A DNA stretch of 64,000 nucleotides from Schistocephalus solidus. Its lineage: Eukaryota; Platyhelminthes; Cestoda; Diphyllobothriidea; Diphyllobothriidae. Location: contig WEDG01003452.1 of the NCBI GenBank assembly GCA_017591395.1, forward strand, positions 107,022 to 171,021, written 5' to 3'. Within the stretch, counting starts at the first letter, position 1, and every line of letters starts with the position of its first letter. The position numbers and the translations under genes were made by a program. Under the pieces are notes generated by a model, which made no database searches, was not told where the DNA came from, and saw only the letters and a program-made list of their open reading frames with translations. Positions 1-12,744 of this stretch are shown here, piece by piece.

Positions 1-660
1 GGGGGTATTGTTGTTTGTTTGAGTTTTACGACCGCGTAGTTTGCGATCTGCGAGCCGCGGCCGGCTGCAAAGACGTGATACCCAGCATTTGTTTAGGGCA
101 CATTTTCTAGCCCCTTCCTCCGCGAGGAGGCAAGCAGTGCTGTCCCTAAATAGGGGCTGCTCGGACATCCCAGACGGCTGCCGAACTCCCACTTTGGGTC
201 ACGGATTTTGTTTTAGTGGGAGAACGACCCGAGTTAGCCTGGGCCGCCTACGGGGTTGCTGTCGCCCCCACCGTAGGACTTTTTGAGAGGGGAGGTGGGA
301 AGTTCGGGAGTCAGACATACCGAGTGTGGAGGCACACACAACACCGGAGACCCTCACCTGGTTTAGCCCGCCGGTCGTGACGGTTGCCTAGGGTGTGGCC
401 GCTGGGAAGAACCCAACTTCGAGAAGCCACAGGTGAGAGTTGGGTACCAGTTAGAGGCGGCCACAGGAGCATTCACCACCTGTACGAGACAAATGGAGCG
501 ACCAAATGCAAGCTGTGTGGTGCTGCCCCTAACTAGTACCCCTACACCCCTGCGACGACCACACCGTGAGGCACATGATGCACATCGCCGTTCGTGACGG
601 GCTAACTGCCGTGCACAACTTGGCGCCGCTTAAGGAAAGCTGAGTCGAATGTGGAGCTGG
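1..660. other. GC-rich unclassified block at the left edge
   Basis: It is noticeably GC-richer than the AT-rich sequence that follows from 660. Local direct similarities exist (GTAGGACTTTTTGAGAGGGG; CACCTGTACGAGACAAATGG), but no open frame with a recognisable domain. It looks like the end of a repeat that continues off the window. Confidence 0.4.
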
Positions 661-1224
661 TTTGGATGTCATTAGAAAAAAAAGGGTTTACTACATTTTG
701 TACATAAAAAACCTAGTCGTCATTTCAGACCCTAAGAGTCTGCTTTTGATCTGTACCAACTTTCTTGAAGGTTTTCCATGAGTTCGTGTGTTATGCATCA
801 AAAGAATAAAAAGCATGCTGCGTAGGAGACCAAGGGATGTTGTAACGTTTGCGTACATTTTATCCGCATCATTCGCAATCGTTAAACAAAATCTACATTC
901 TCTTCCACAGTCAGTTTTTATCATTACATCCCTTTTGTTGAACTTCACTGCATGCTAGGCCTCTGATTTTATTAATTAGCTCTCTCTCTCTCTCTGGTCT
1001 TACTGCCTTTCGTCAAATTTACAGTTATGCTTATACTTTTGTGTCTATGACAGAGTTACGCTTTTAGTCTTCCAGGTTGCTTGTTTGGGACAAGTGATAA
1101 GATGATACTAACCTGGAAACATACTTAAACCAATAAAAACTTTTTATGTTAGTCATACTCTGTAACAGATATCCTGACTCAGCTAGTCACCCACCTTAGG
1201 AATGAATAAAGGCATTGGGCCTGT

Positions 1225-1645
1225 GGTATTCACCGCATCAGACTAATGGTCACCTCAGACAGTGGCTGTGGGCGAGGAATGGAATGGAGAATGAGATCGA
1301 GGTCTCAGCACATTTTACTTACTATAAATAGTCTGATGCGCTTGAGGCTAGCACGGTGGCTTGAAAGGTTGCGAACGGACGGAATAATTCGGATCGCGCA
1401 GTCAGCCCAGTGCGTGTTTGTGTGGAGTGGTCGACTAGTGGACTGAGCGTCAGGCTCCAATGACTCTTTCCTTATATGGCCTCTACAGCACTTCCACGCT
1501 GTGGGATCCGAACCAGGTATACCGGATCGCATTGGGGCGGTTACGGCCGCGCCAGCCACCTGCGCTCCCTCCCACCTCCCGTCTTCTTGACTTGGTCCTA
1601 ACGCCGAGCCCAGATGGGGCAGGAAGAGAGAGGGTGTGGTAGATT
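1225..1645 (+). repeat. Dispersed GC-rich family A, copy 1
   Basis: It contains the family's recurrent phrases: a (GA)-rich 'GAGATCGAGGTCTCAGC' near 1290, ATAAATAGTCTGATGCGCTT, GTGGCTTGAAAGGTTGCG, GCAGTCAGCCCAGTGCGTGT and CGCTGTGGGATCCGAACCAG. No coding domain was recognised. The type of element is unknown. Confidence 0.6.
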
Positions 1646-2487
1646 TAGCCCAAGTTCAATTTCCTTACAATCTCATTCACCGGCTCTGCGTTAATCTCGG
1701 TGTGGTGCACACGATGGAACCCATCGAAATCAACGGTTGAACTGTCATACCTATGGCATTTGATCTTTCGCTTCACCCAGCTTTACCAGGAAGGGAAATT
1801 GCGAGCCCTCAAACACCAAAACGGCTGAGAGCCGAGGCAGATGGCGCACTCATGTGCAATTTTATATTACGCTTGCTTTAATCATACTTCGACTGGATTC
1901 GTTATATCTGGTCAGTTGGCCTTGTGTTTCAAATTATCCGAGTCCGAATGAGCGTGTTTTATGGCCGTCAGGCGGCAGTAGACTTTCAGAGGGAGCAGGA
2001 AATCCGGACGCGCGGTCACTCAAACCGTGACCTCTGTTGAATAGGAAGTGCTAGAGATCCGCTTATACCAGATTCATCGATGTCTTCAACCGGCCACCTT
2101 AGGGGACACTTAAAATTTTTGATCACGCCCTACAGTTGCCTCATCGCGTGTTGGGGGACAATCAATTGCTGTCATATCGCGTGGATTCGAGAATTTACGT
2201 ATTCGCGGAATTTCAATTGGAACCTAGGTACTTTGCATTCGAGAGTATTTCACAGATCTGCAAAATATACGAAATCCTCGAAAAGCACTCTTAAAGTGCT
2301 TATTTTTAATCTTTGAAGTGTTCATGCTTTTAAATGTGAAATCGGCGAGGCAAATGTTGTTCAGGAATATTCCATTGGTATGGTGGAAAAAGTTTCCATT
2401 TCTTATGGAAACTTTTCTCTTTACGTAAAGTACTGTCATTTATCTGTACACTACGCAATACCCATTCACATTTCATTTGTTAGTAGA

Positions 2488-2890
2488 TGATTTTGGCAGA
2501 TTGTAATAATTCGTTTGACCCACTTGTGAGAAACTCGGTGGCCTCGGTGGGATTCGAACCCACGCCAGCAAGTGGAAGGCTTTAGTACAGCCAACGCTCT
2601 AGCCACGAGGACCCACCGGGAGCCGTGAGTTTAATCACACTTGGGCCAAGCTACCCGTCCAGCCTACTGCAACGTTTGGAATGCACTAATTCTGATATAG
2701 TAGGCTGACTGTGACCCAAGTGCGATTAAACTCATGGCTATCGGTGGGACCTCGTAGCTCAGATGGCTAGAGCGTTGGCTGTACGTAGGCCTTCCCCTTG
2801 CTGGCGTGGGCTCGAATCCCACCGAGGCCGCCGAGTTTTTCAGAAGTGGGTCAGACGAATTTAATTTGTTGTTACAGACCGATTTTGCAA
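2488..2890. repeat. Inverted repeat with tRNA-like arms, copy 1
   Basis: Two arms of about 190 nt are reverse complements over most of their length (roughly 2490-2685 and 2690-2885). The right arm reads as a tRNA-like unit. It has CCTCGTAGCTCAGATGGCTAG (A-box region) near 2751, GGGCTCGAATCCCACC (B box and T-stem) near 2808, and ends that can pair as an acceptor stem. The left arm holds the same unit on the minus strand with a short deletion. Outer borders share TTTGGCAGATT with the other two copies. Confidence 0.8.
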
Positions 2891-5800
2891 CAGCAAATAA
2901 CTGTTAACTTAAAATCAGCATAAAATTTATAAAATTCCTTCTAGCGTTCACAGCAAATATATCCTGGATCGGGTTCACATAATAACGTAGGCAACAAGAC
3001 GACACGCCATTGGGCGCAAGTTGCCAATCACCCAACAGGGATCCCTATTTTGAATGTGTTCTAAAAACGATAAATTCGGCTTAAATTCGGCCACGGTGAC
3101 ATAAAGCACCCGCTACACAGCTATCAAGCGACCGCAACAGCAGAGAAAAATAAATTCAAGCAGTACCCCAACCCTTCGCACAAACACAACCCAGAGAAGT
3201 CTCGGCAGACGAGTTCGGCCCGTTACGCGAAATCAGCGCACGCTGCGTCCATCAAAGTTTAACATCATATAGAATCGATCGTTCGGGAAAATAAGGCTTA
3301 TTGTGGTTGACAAATTAATATTACGTTTTGAAAAAAAGCTAATTATTTTAGAAAAGGTAAAGAATTCGAAAAAGGTTAAAAATTGACCTAGTTGAGTAAA
3401 CTGACGTTTTAAATGTATAAAAAGCCTGTCCGTAAAATTAAACGAGTAAATAAAACAGAAAAATTAGAATTTCTTGCGAACATAGTCTTTTTCAGAGTGT
3501 TGCATATACATATTCATCTAGATTATGTGCAACGTAAAGTATGGCCGTCATCAAGGAGCCTAACATTCGAGTGCATATTCCAACACCGTTTCATTAGAAT
3601 TGGCAGTTTTTCTTCCGTTTGTACATCGTCTGGGATGCATTTGACCAAGGCAATCAGATTTTCGATTGATTGCGCCAATATGGACGTCACATGAGTATAC
3701 ACTTTAATAAGCTCACATGTTAACAGGCAGGTCACTGACTAATAAATTTAAATAGAATCGTCAGGTGCAATCATAAACGTACCATTTTGTAAATATAAAG
3801 ATGAATATTATATTGTTAACTTTCTCTATAACTATTTCGGTTCTTCTATTACGATGAGTTTCAGATAGTCTTTGAAAATAGGGTTAATTCTTTATGATTT
3901 TCGGTGTCTTCGGTCGACTGCCCATAAATGTACATTCCATTCGATGTATTTAGTAAAACCTTCAAAATAAAATATTTCTTAAAAGCATTTACCGAAGTAG
4001 TGACTTTTTTCGGCATTCTTTCTAATGCAGTTGGCCGTCTAGGTCATATTTGTAGACTCACTCGAACATGAAAACACACTGACGGGAAAAATGAACGTGC
4101 ACTACTTTTCTACGAAATAATTGTCAGTTGCAAAGGAATTTTTGTTCTCCACCTCCTTTCTCTTAATTAGTACACACACATATTTGTAGAACGTTTTATT
4201 TATCTGTACGCCTTTAAGTAATTTTAAATGGCTTAAATAGCTGTACCGCCTACGTATGGTACGTACTTATTTGCTTTATTTTATTGACTTGTGCTTTTGT
4301 TATATAAATTTTTGGACATATGAGGTTTGCCTAGTTTACCTTCTTGACAATGAAAAAGAAAACGTCAGTCATTAAGCTTAAAGGCCCATTCATTACTTGG
4401 TGTTACCTTAATGTGAGTGCAAAAATTAAATTGCAGCCTATGAATCAGCATAGGGTTAATGTTAGGATATCTTGCTGTAAATTCACTAATGTGACAAGTA
4501 CCCACGTTATGCCAACAATTTACTTCTTTTTCAATCAATCAATTAAACCAACTCGCAATTGAAACTAAAGTACTTTAGGAGTATGATTTGGGTCATATTT
4601 AGGGCCTTTACTCGAGATCTCAACCGTTTTCATGACTCCCACCAAACATTCATGATTTCTCCTGATTCGTAACGAGTTCTTAAACCTAAACTCGCGAATA
4701 TTTCCGGTTTCCCGACATTCTGCCTTTCCGTAGGCCTGAGCCTGGGCTTTGAAGTGAACTGCTGTAGACTGCGGAATAGTAATAAATTTGGGTATCAGAG
4801 TTAGGAATTTCCGAACATTTCAGCCTTTGATGCCAAGTATCGGCCACCGATTTATTAGTCCAGCTTGCCTGCCATTCACTCTCACTACTGAACAACAGTT
4901 GAGGAACACGTAGGACGAATTTATCGTACTCGGGTATCCGGGCCCCTATTCCGCTTTAAAATAGGCGCCGAGAGCGTTTCGTTCGGTTCCTTTTCATCAA
5001 CATTAGTAGAGGTCTCGCCACCTTTACCATCCATAGCAACCACTGACGTAGTTTGGATATACATTTGAAATTTGTGTTTGTGAGGAAAGAAATGTCAGTT
5101 TTTTAGTTATAAAGTACAACAAGAAACATATTTCAAAGTTAACACTGCGCACTATTATGCATCAAGAAGACAAGTATGTTCGCTTTCGGTCATTTTCAGA
5201 GGGTTTCCATTCAATCGCCAATCACTGCAGAAAAAAATGTATTAACGCTGTCTACTCGGTAGAAGCCCTATGCTGGTCCCTTAAAACCTAGTTTTTGCAT
5301 TGAAAACTTCACCCAGGCTACGGGGCAGGTTAAAGTAAGGTGACCTTAAGTAGTATTTCTTTTTGATGCAGAAAATTGAAGTCCAGTCAGACGACTTACG
5401 TCACCTATTCTGCTTCAACAGATAATTGTTTTTTCTTGTACTTATTGTCCATCTTAAGTTCGAATCATAAATAAAATATGCTGATGCTCGATCAGTTTTT
5501 TTCTTCGTCCTTGCTCGTACCTGGAACTCGAAAATTCGCCTGCATCCATATCAAGATATCTGGTTAATATAACCTTTAATTTACTACTATTCTCAACTTT
5601 TTTCCATTTCCTTATCATGCTAGGGATAAACTGATGACAGGCCAATCAAAATTAGCAATTAACTTGACCTGTTCACGAATACAAAGTCCCTTACAGAGCA
5701 ACGCGTACAACTCACTGACTTCGTAACTCCTTAGCCAATGAATTTACACCAAAGTTTTTACTGGCAATGTCGAGTGAGACTAAAATGGTTATTTTGGACC

Positions 5801-6374
5801 CACTTGGCGTACTAGCCATTCAGCTGTACGCTAACTGCGAGGTGAAATCTTGGCCCGAACTTCAGAACAAAGCGCTAAGCCGTATTCTGTTACACAGTTA
5901 GGTTGGCTTCATTTGCCTCATCAACGTATCGATTATGACAGGAATATGGGGGGGGGGGGGGGTTTGTGAGCACGTTGCATACAGGTGTTCCATCACAACA
6001 GCTCCCGATGACGACGCTCGTTAGGACGTCACAGTAGTAAAGCTTTGCTAGGATTATTTTAATTTGAAGGCCTTATTCTGCTTCTTCTCTACAGTAGGCC
6101 CCGTACAACACGTGGCCTTGCATTAAATTCCAGTGGAGTGCCTATTCTCGCATCAGCAGTTTTATCACTAATCCTTGCGAATTCAGCACAAGGCCCATTC
6201 TACCGGTAATTGGACTCAACCTTCTCTGCTCCGGATTCTATCCTAATTTTTTCAGAGGAAAAGCACGTTCAACATGCTGAGAAACAAGGCAAAACTTGAT
6301 AAGGATAGCTTAAATGAAGCCCGCGCAGGACACGGTAATAGGGGCCGCCCGTAGTACAAGAGGCGTTCCGCTAA
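2891..6374. other. AT-rich intergenic sequence
   Basis: No gene, tRNA or repeat was recognised. Open frames are all under 100 codons without protein-like composition. A run of 14 G occurs at about 5949-5962. Confidence 0.5.
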
Positions 6375-6505
6375 ATTACATGGAAATTATGGTTAGGATT
6401 AGGGTTATAATTAGGGTTAAAGGTAGGATTAGAGTGAAGATTAGGTTGCAGTTAAGGTTTGGATTAGGGTTGATGATAGGGTTAGAACCTTTGAATATTA
6501 AAGTT
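6375..6505. repeat. Degenerate telomere-like (TTAGGG-type) array
   Basis: Irregular units GGATTAGGGTTATAATTAGG, AGGTAGGATTAGAG and TTGGATTAGGGTTGATGATA have a near six-base rhythm. It is bounded on the right by GCCTGAAATTTGGCC, a border resembling other copies. Confidence 0.6.
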
Positions 6506-8307
6506 GCCTGAAATTTGGCCAAAACACACCTATATTACAGAGGAGACGTTCTAATCCCCTGTCCTACCGGGGTGGGGACGGTATACAATTGATTCCGGCG
6601 TACAGCATTTCTGGTTTCAGCCATATGGTACAGATGCACTGATAGCGTGCCAGAGTGCTTTGGCGCCTACAACTCAACAACTACAGACTGAAACACTCGT
6701 TTATGCATATCAGGGGCAGGTCGGCACGCATGATCTTCGACCCCATAGCTGCAGGCGGACTAAGAAAAAGGTAGCATAATCTGACCTGGTTAGTAAGAAG
6801 GTGTCCTTCAATTGGGTGATTTTCTACTCCTCGACATTTATGGCGCCGGGACAGTCCAGTAGCCCTGACTCCAGCGCGATTTTGACGTAGATAATTCACA
6901 ACCATACACGTGCGCAGCAGTGGTCACACCGGACGCTCACCGCCGAGGGAATGGCCACCGCGTTCTGGCACTCAGTGCTACAGGCGACCGGTGCATTTAA
7001 ACGCGTGCGTGCGTGCAGTGCCGATACTTTTATGGCGTCAAGGCGAGGACGTAACTGGCCCGAGTGTTATCGCTCGCACCTAGAGGGGGCACTGTAATTG
7101 AACTCTCTCTCTCTCTCTTGCTGTCTTTGAACCAAGACCTACAAACATCCGGCATTCTCCCAACTAGCTTATAAGACAGAACCTCTGCTGGAAATGGCCT
7201 CAGACAATATAAAGCTCGCAAAACGCACACAAGGCATTGATTCCCACAACACGGCAGGTTAGTATACATGCAGTTGGTTGTGCACGCTATGAGGCGAGTG
7301 AACGCGCCAACTGATCTTACTTGTGATCTACATCCTTCCGTAGTGACTCGGAGCAGGATTTTATCATGAGCGTTAAAAAAAACATCAGATCAAGTCTCAG
7401 GAGGAGGGTTTTATTGTGCAGGGTACACAGTCTCCCCGTCTCAGGCGGCGGCAGACTCTGCTGGCAGTGTTAAGTCATGCCTGAGAGCGAGATAAGAGAC
7501 GGGCTGTGATGATGGCTGTTTTTGCGTATTTTTTTGGAGCACATTCACGGGGTTAGAACGGCCTGGGTGTCCGAATGCGTGCTCGTGCGCGTGTTATGGT
7601 CATATTGCCACTTTTGGAACGGTCCGCGATGTAGGTGAATGGCTCCGAAACAGTGGGTCTTTAAGCAACGACGTCGGGCATCGTAACTATGACTACAGGC
7701 CACAATTCTTTTTCACTTGTTGCAAGTAAAAATTCAGTCGGATCTTGAAGAGATCAGGATAAATTGAACTACTGCTGATCAGCCATGAGTGCACTGCAAC
7801 TGAGCACCAGAATCTGGGCTGAGAGAGAGAGAGAGCTGGATGGCATACTCACTCGTCGCTATACGGCTGCCTGTGAGAGCTCTAGATTGCACCCCAAGAC
7901 GCAAAGGGATGGGTATGTCTCCTAACCGGATTGACGTGCGCACTGCAATCATAAGGAATTCACCGAGTCACCTAACGGCAACAGAATACTATTTCAAGTA
8001 TCTTGGAAACTTGCTTCTCAAAGTACACTATTCAGGGGCGGTGTTCGGTACCTATGTTCCCTATCCCATCTGATATTACTCGCCGTAATGCCCCACCCTT
8101 AAAACCCCTATTACCAGTACTACCGTATTACACGAGCCTGTGATTTGTGGTTGCTTTGGTAGCTTACATAACCCCCCTCTGTTACCAGCATGATGTCTGT
8201 TTTCTAAATAAATCGGTTCACACACTGACTGTCCAAGCAGGATTGCCTTAGCAACCAATCTAGAATCCGTCAGAAGACTGACAGGGTCACTTAATTAGTG
8301 GGTGTTT

Positions 8308-8520
8308 TGGCAGATTCGATAAGTTCATTTGACTCAATCGTGAAGGTCTCGGCAGCCTCGGTGGGATTCGAATTCATGACAGCAAGGGAAGTTTTGAGTA
8401 CACGGCTCCCGGTAAGAGCCTCGTAGCTCGGGTGGTTAGACTAGTGGCTGTGCTGAGGCCTTGCTTTAGACCACCTAGTTTTTTTTCACTTTGGTTCAAA
8501 TGAATGGTGGCCTGTGTTTC
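8308..8520. repeat. Inverted repeat with tRNA-like arms, shortened copy 2
   Basis: It has the same border (GTTTTGGCAGATT) and the same GCCTCGGTGGGATTCGAA segment as copy 1. It then jumps at about 8405 to the opposite arm (GAGCCTCGTAGCTCGGGTGG). The central spacer and part of both arms are missing. Confidence 0.7.
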
Positions 8521-9554
8521 ATGTTTCACAGTGGACACTGTGCAACCTGTCGAAAATTAATTTTAAGCATTAAAGAGCAACGTACTAAGGTGGCAGCAAA
8601 ACACTTCGAAGAAAAACGGAACCCATAACTATATAGAAGAATAACCATTAAAAGTGAAGTCAGCAAACATATGTTTTCGATAATTCGTCATCAAACCGGA
8701 ACAATTACAAGGGAAACGAAACTGTGAGCGATTAACAATGTTTAAAAACTTCTAATCGTTAATATTGATTGTTTGCACGCCCCCAACAGGGCAAGGTCGT
8801 ATAGAGGTCATTAGGACTGTGTGAAGGGCAGGAAGTAGTCGAGTATGGGGATTTAACATCACTGTCAAGTATGCAGAGTGAACAACTGCCGTCAGGAAGT
8901 GGGGAAGTCGTGTGAACAACACCCGAAGTGGTTGTCGGTCATTGAAGAGAGAGCGCCTGTACGAGCGTCTTCTGACAGCACAGTGCTGGGTTTGTTATCC
9001 GTACGCCCACTGTCTCGGCTGTCGCGAGCACTCGTTGGCGTAGGCCTTTAGAAAAGTAGGCTGCTGTCTGGTAGACAACCTGAAAAGCTTCTTTGGGGTC
9101 AACGCGGTGATTAGTATCAACTAGATGCGCGAGAATGGAAGTCGAGATTGATCTAGTTTCACCTTTGCCTAACCAGGCAGCCGTACCCTCATTTCCAGAA
9201 CCCTCGTTGTACGACCAACGTATCCTGCTATACAGGATCAAGTGAATGAGTAAATACACATTGATGTGGCCATCAACGGGAGTCGGTCTTAACCTCCGAC
9301 GCGTAGGAGGGGAGGGTTCGTATAGAATACCCATAGGTTCGCCACGAGGAACGTGCTCATCATGGCTGGCTTCAGGCATCGTCTTACTAGTTCGCTGGTT
9401 GCATCCCCTAGGAATGGCAGTCTTATGAATATGTCTTTATTTTCTGCAGTTAAGGCGATGGACTTTGTGGTGCGTTCACCAATATTTCAGAGGGTGAATC
9501 TTTCTGGGTATCATGAAGCATGTCCTGCAGCTGCGGGAGCTCTGTTTCAACCGT

Positions 9555-9700
9555 TTCAGGGGAGCAGATGCATCGTACCCTATCTGCCAGTCCCTGGACT
9601 AAATTTCACTTTATGTTCATGGGAAAAAAATGTGAAAATTGATGTATCCAGGGTCTGGAAGCTATGGTGCGACACATCTGCTCCCCTGATACGATTGAAG
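9555..9700. repeat. Imperfect hairpin beside Penelope-like copy 1
   Basis: CAGGGGAGCAGATGCATCGT (9558) and the reverse complement of ACACATCTGCTCCCCTGATA (9673) pair. Similarity continues inward (CCAGTCCCTGGACTAAATTT against the complement of TGATGTATCCAGGGTCTGGA), giving about 60-nt imperfect arms. Confidence 0.6.
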
Positions 9701-9719
9701 ATACCTTCGTTGTGATCTA

Positions 9720-10870
9720 ACGGGATCAGGTGCTGCACCTTAAAATGACATTTCAACGCCGTCTTCCCAGGCATACAATTCACGATAGATGAGAAAGAAA
9801 ACAACCAGCTAGGCTTCCTCGGCGTCCTTGTCTGCCGCAAATATTGTGGTGGTCTAAAAACTAAAGTGCTCAGGAAAGCGGCCAATACGACACAAGAAAT
9901 GAACTTCAACAGCAGCCACCCAATCAGCCGCAAACGTATTTGCGTTATGGTTTTATATCGGTGTGCCGAGAAGCAGTTCAGTGAACCGGAAATAAGTTTC
10001 TGAACTGCAATATATTCGACGTGTCCTCAGAGTGAATGGATACCCACGCAACTGTTTCAGTCACTGCATACGTAAACGCGGCGAAGGAAAAACTTCAAAC
10101 AGCTCCTATTTTTGGCGAGTGCCCACGTACGTGAAGAACGTCTCGGAAGCCGTCAGCCATCTCGTCACACCAGTCGAAGTTGGAGTTGCGCACATCCCGG
10201 CAGCAATCATCGCGTGCCAATGCTGCCGAAAAGTCCAGTGCCAAGGCACGAAACGTCTGGAGTCGTTTACCGTGTATGGTGCAGTTACGGACAAAGTAAC
10301 TACATCGGAGAAACTGGGAGATTACTCCGCAGGCGAATTGCCAAGCACGCAGCAATGATGAGAAGAAACGATGCTAACTCCCAGCTCGTGGCTCATTCGC
10401 CGGGGCCCGGCCACACCTTGAATATTGATGAGGCTGAAGTTCTCGCCAGAGGTGACAACCGCGTGATCCGTGCGCTGCTTGAGGCCTGATTCTCTGACCC
10501 GCAGTTAATTAACAAGCGCATTGATCTCCCTCCTCCATATTTTGAGTTACGATTTTTCCTGAGCAAAAATTTACCAGCCAAACGGTCAAGGTGACAATGG
10601 GCCGGATTGCCGAGCAAGCGGCACACCAAGGATCGGCAACAGGGATGAAATCACGGCAAGCAACATCGCATCAACTATGACCCTACTCGAGGAACACGAA
10701 AGCTGCCGAATATGGTAGGCATGTGGCAGACTGGTTACCACGTCCTATAAATACTGCGCCCCTTGTGCCCTCTTTTACTCTTTTTGTGTGCCTCCTTCTT
10801 CACGACTACCTCCTGGAACTCGCCTCTTCGCTTATTTTAGCTAATCGACCTCTGGCCGCGGTAAACGCGG
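9720..10870 (+). mobile_element. Penelope-like element copy 1, 5'-truncated
   Basis: The element starts within the C-terminal part of the reverse transcriptase (HFNAVFPGIQFTIDEE near 9750, then a GFLGVLV strand). It continues through the RT-endonuclease linker (NGYPRNCFSHCIR near 10035) and a GIY-YIG endonuclease at about 10250-10489. The endonuclease shows GVVYRVWC, NYIGETGRLLRRRIAKH and a closing LLEA stop. The linker needs a frame change. The region after the stop codon (10490-10870) matches the tail of other copies and carries CTATAAATA at 10745. The catalytic RT motif is absent. Non-functional. Confidence 0.85.
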
Positions 10871-12744
10871 TGCTTGATCGAGGTTCTTCTTTGCACACAA
10901 GACCCGCTTGCGTAACCTGATAGCAGTGACTTATGTAATTTCTAGCAGATGCTGATCCAGTGTATGAGGCAGTTCGGTGCTGGTCCACACGATACCCGGA
11001 AGCAACAATGTGTGTGTGCGAATGGCCTTGGCTATGATCCTAATTTAGCTTTTCTCAGCCTCCCCGGAGGATTTTTGCGAAGGAGGGGAGTTGTCAGGAC
11101 ACAATTTACCATGGTATTGGTAAATTTATAACGAGTTTCGACATTTATTGCACTTTTTGTCAGAAACTTGCAAGCAGAGTAATGCACGAGTTAGAGGGTA
11201 GCGAGCCTGTACTCAGAACAGACTATTTGCTGTCAAGGGAGCTTTTCGCAGTGGAGAGGCAGAGCCTTTTAGTTCTACTTTCCACATTTAGTTGCTATTT
11301 TGGCAGTTTCATTCATTGGTCTCATTTCGCTCCCATTTGCAACAACATGCTAATCTCTAGCTAAGGTTCACACTGTCATGCATAGCTGAGGCATAACCAG
11401 CGTGACGCCCTTTTGATTCTCTCTATGGAGGCTACTTAAATTCGAATGGACCATACCTAAAGCGATTTTACCGGATTTTCGTGAAATTCCCCCTGTCAAC
11501 CAATTTTTAACGAACATAGCAGTTCCTCGTTCGACGACTCGTGCACTCCATCCCAGTTACACCTTTGTTACATTAGACTGCCAGTTTCTCATTTCAGCCT
11601 GAGTTGCCCCCCCCCCCACATCGAGCGTCTGAGGTGGGTGCAAATATCCCGCACCTCTTTAATTCAGGACTAACGTACGCGGTTGGTTAGACGTAACGAA
11701 ATTTGCCTTTTCGATAAACTACACCTTTCGTGAATGAAATTATGTGTTGCTTTTAAAGTTGCCATCGACATTTTAGTGATATGCGGCTTTAGGCCTGGCA
11801 AAATTCAAAAAAGTGCACTTACTTCAGGAACGCCTTATGCTATATGATAGCTATGTGATAGGAGTAGTGAGAACGACGATGACGATTAACTTACCTTTAA
11901 TTTATCGTTAACGGTAAATACTGCTGTCGCATGCAGGCAGTAAACCGCTTCGGTGTTAGTTCTATCCCAATGTTGCAATCAGAAACCGAGAGAGAGAGAG
12001 AGGGAAAGGCTCGTTTATCACTCGAGCAAATGGTGAATCAGTCAGCTTCACGGCTAGACCCTAACGACTGCGAGCCGTTTTTCAAGTCCCTATTAGCAGG
12101 TGGATGTAGGCGCAAGGACGTTTGTAATCACCATAGAATCCATGTCAACAGTGTATCTGATGAATCAGTATGGGTGGTTGGGATTGGCTGAACACCATAA
12201 CGTCTGAAGTGCTAGTCTGATCGAAGGAAAAAACTCATAGGGCGCCGCGAGCACGGCGAGCACGTGCAAGCATGTTTCAGATGGAGGCCGTCAGTTCAAC
12301 GTGGAGGTGGGGGGGGGACAGTTAAGGCCACTGCACAATCAAGGTGCTGGCGACAGCCTCGTTTTGGCGATAGAATCCTACATGTTGATGTCACTATCCC
12401 CTTTTCGTTAGACCTAATATCGATTACTGCAGGCATGCTGACGATCAGCGCAGGTACAACAACAAAACTTCATCCACAGACGGCACAGAATACACAAAAC
12501 GTGCATTAGATGAACTAAGTCATGAGATCGAAATTTGAGTGAGTAACTTAGCGTAAATTTGATCTTGTTATTTTGCTTTGTTGAGTGGCTTTGATGCTCA
12601 GAAAGCCCTTTTCTTAAGAACACTGAAGGAAAACTGGCAGGATTCAGGCGAAATCAGAGGTCCTCAGACATCCAAGGAATTCTCTAAGCTATTTAATATC
12701 ACAGAGCAAAGTCCATAGTTTTTGTGCATTTTACGGTAGCAAAA
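10871..12744. other. Intergenic sequence, nothing recognised
   Basis: There is no gene-like frame. The segment 10885-10960 resembles 44465-44550 (ACACAAGACC(C/G)GCTT; CTAGCAGATGCTGATCCAGT / CTAGCAGACGCTGATCTAGT), so a further dispersed repeat is present in both places. A short C run lies near 11608. Confidence 0.45.

Noticed and set aside
2751..2830. A functional tRNA gene
   Set aside because: A and B boxes and a plausible T-stem exist, but the anticodon arm does not fold convincingly and the unit is part of a dispersed inverted repeat.
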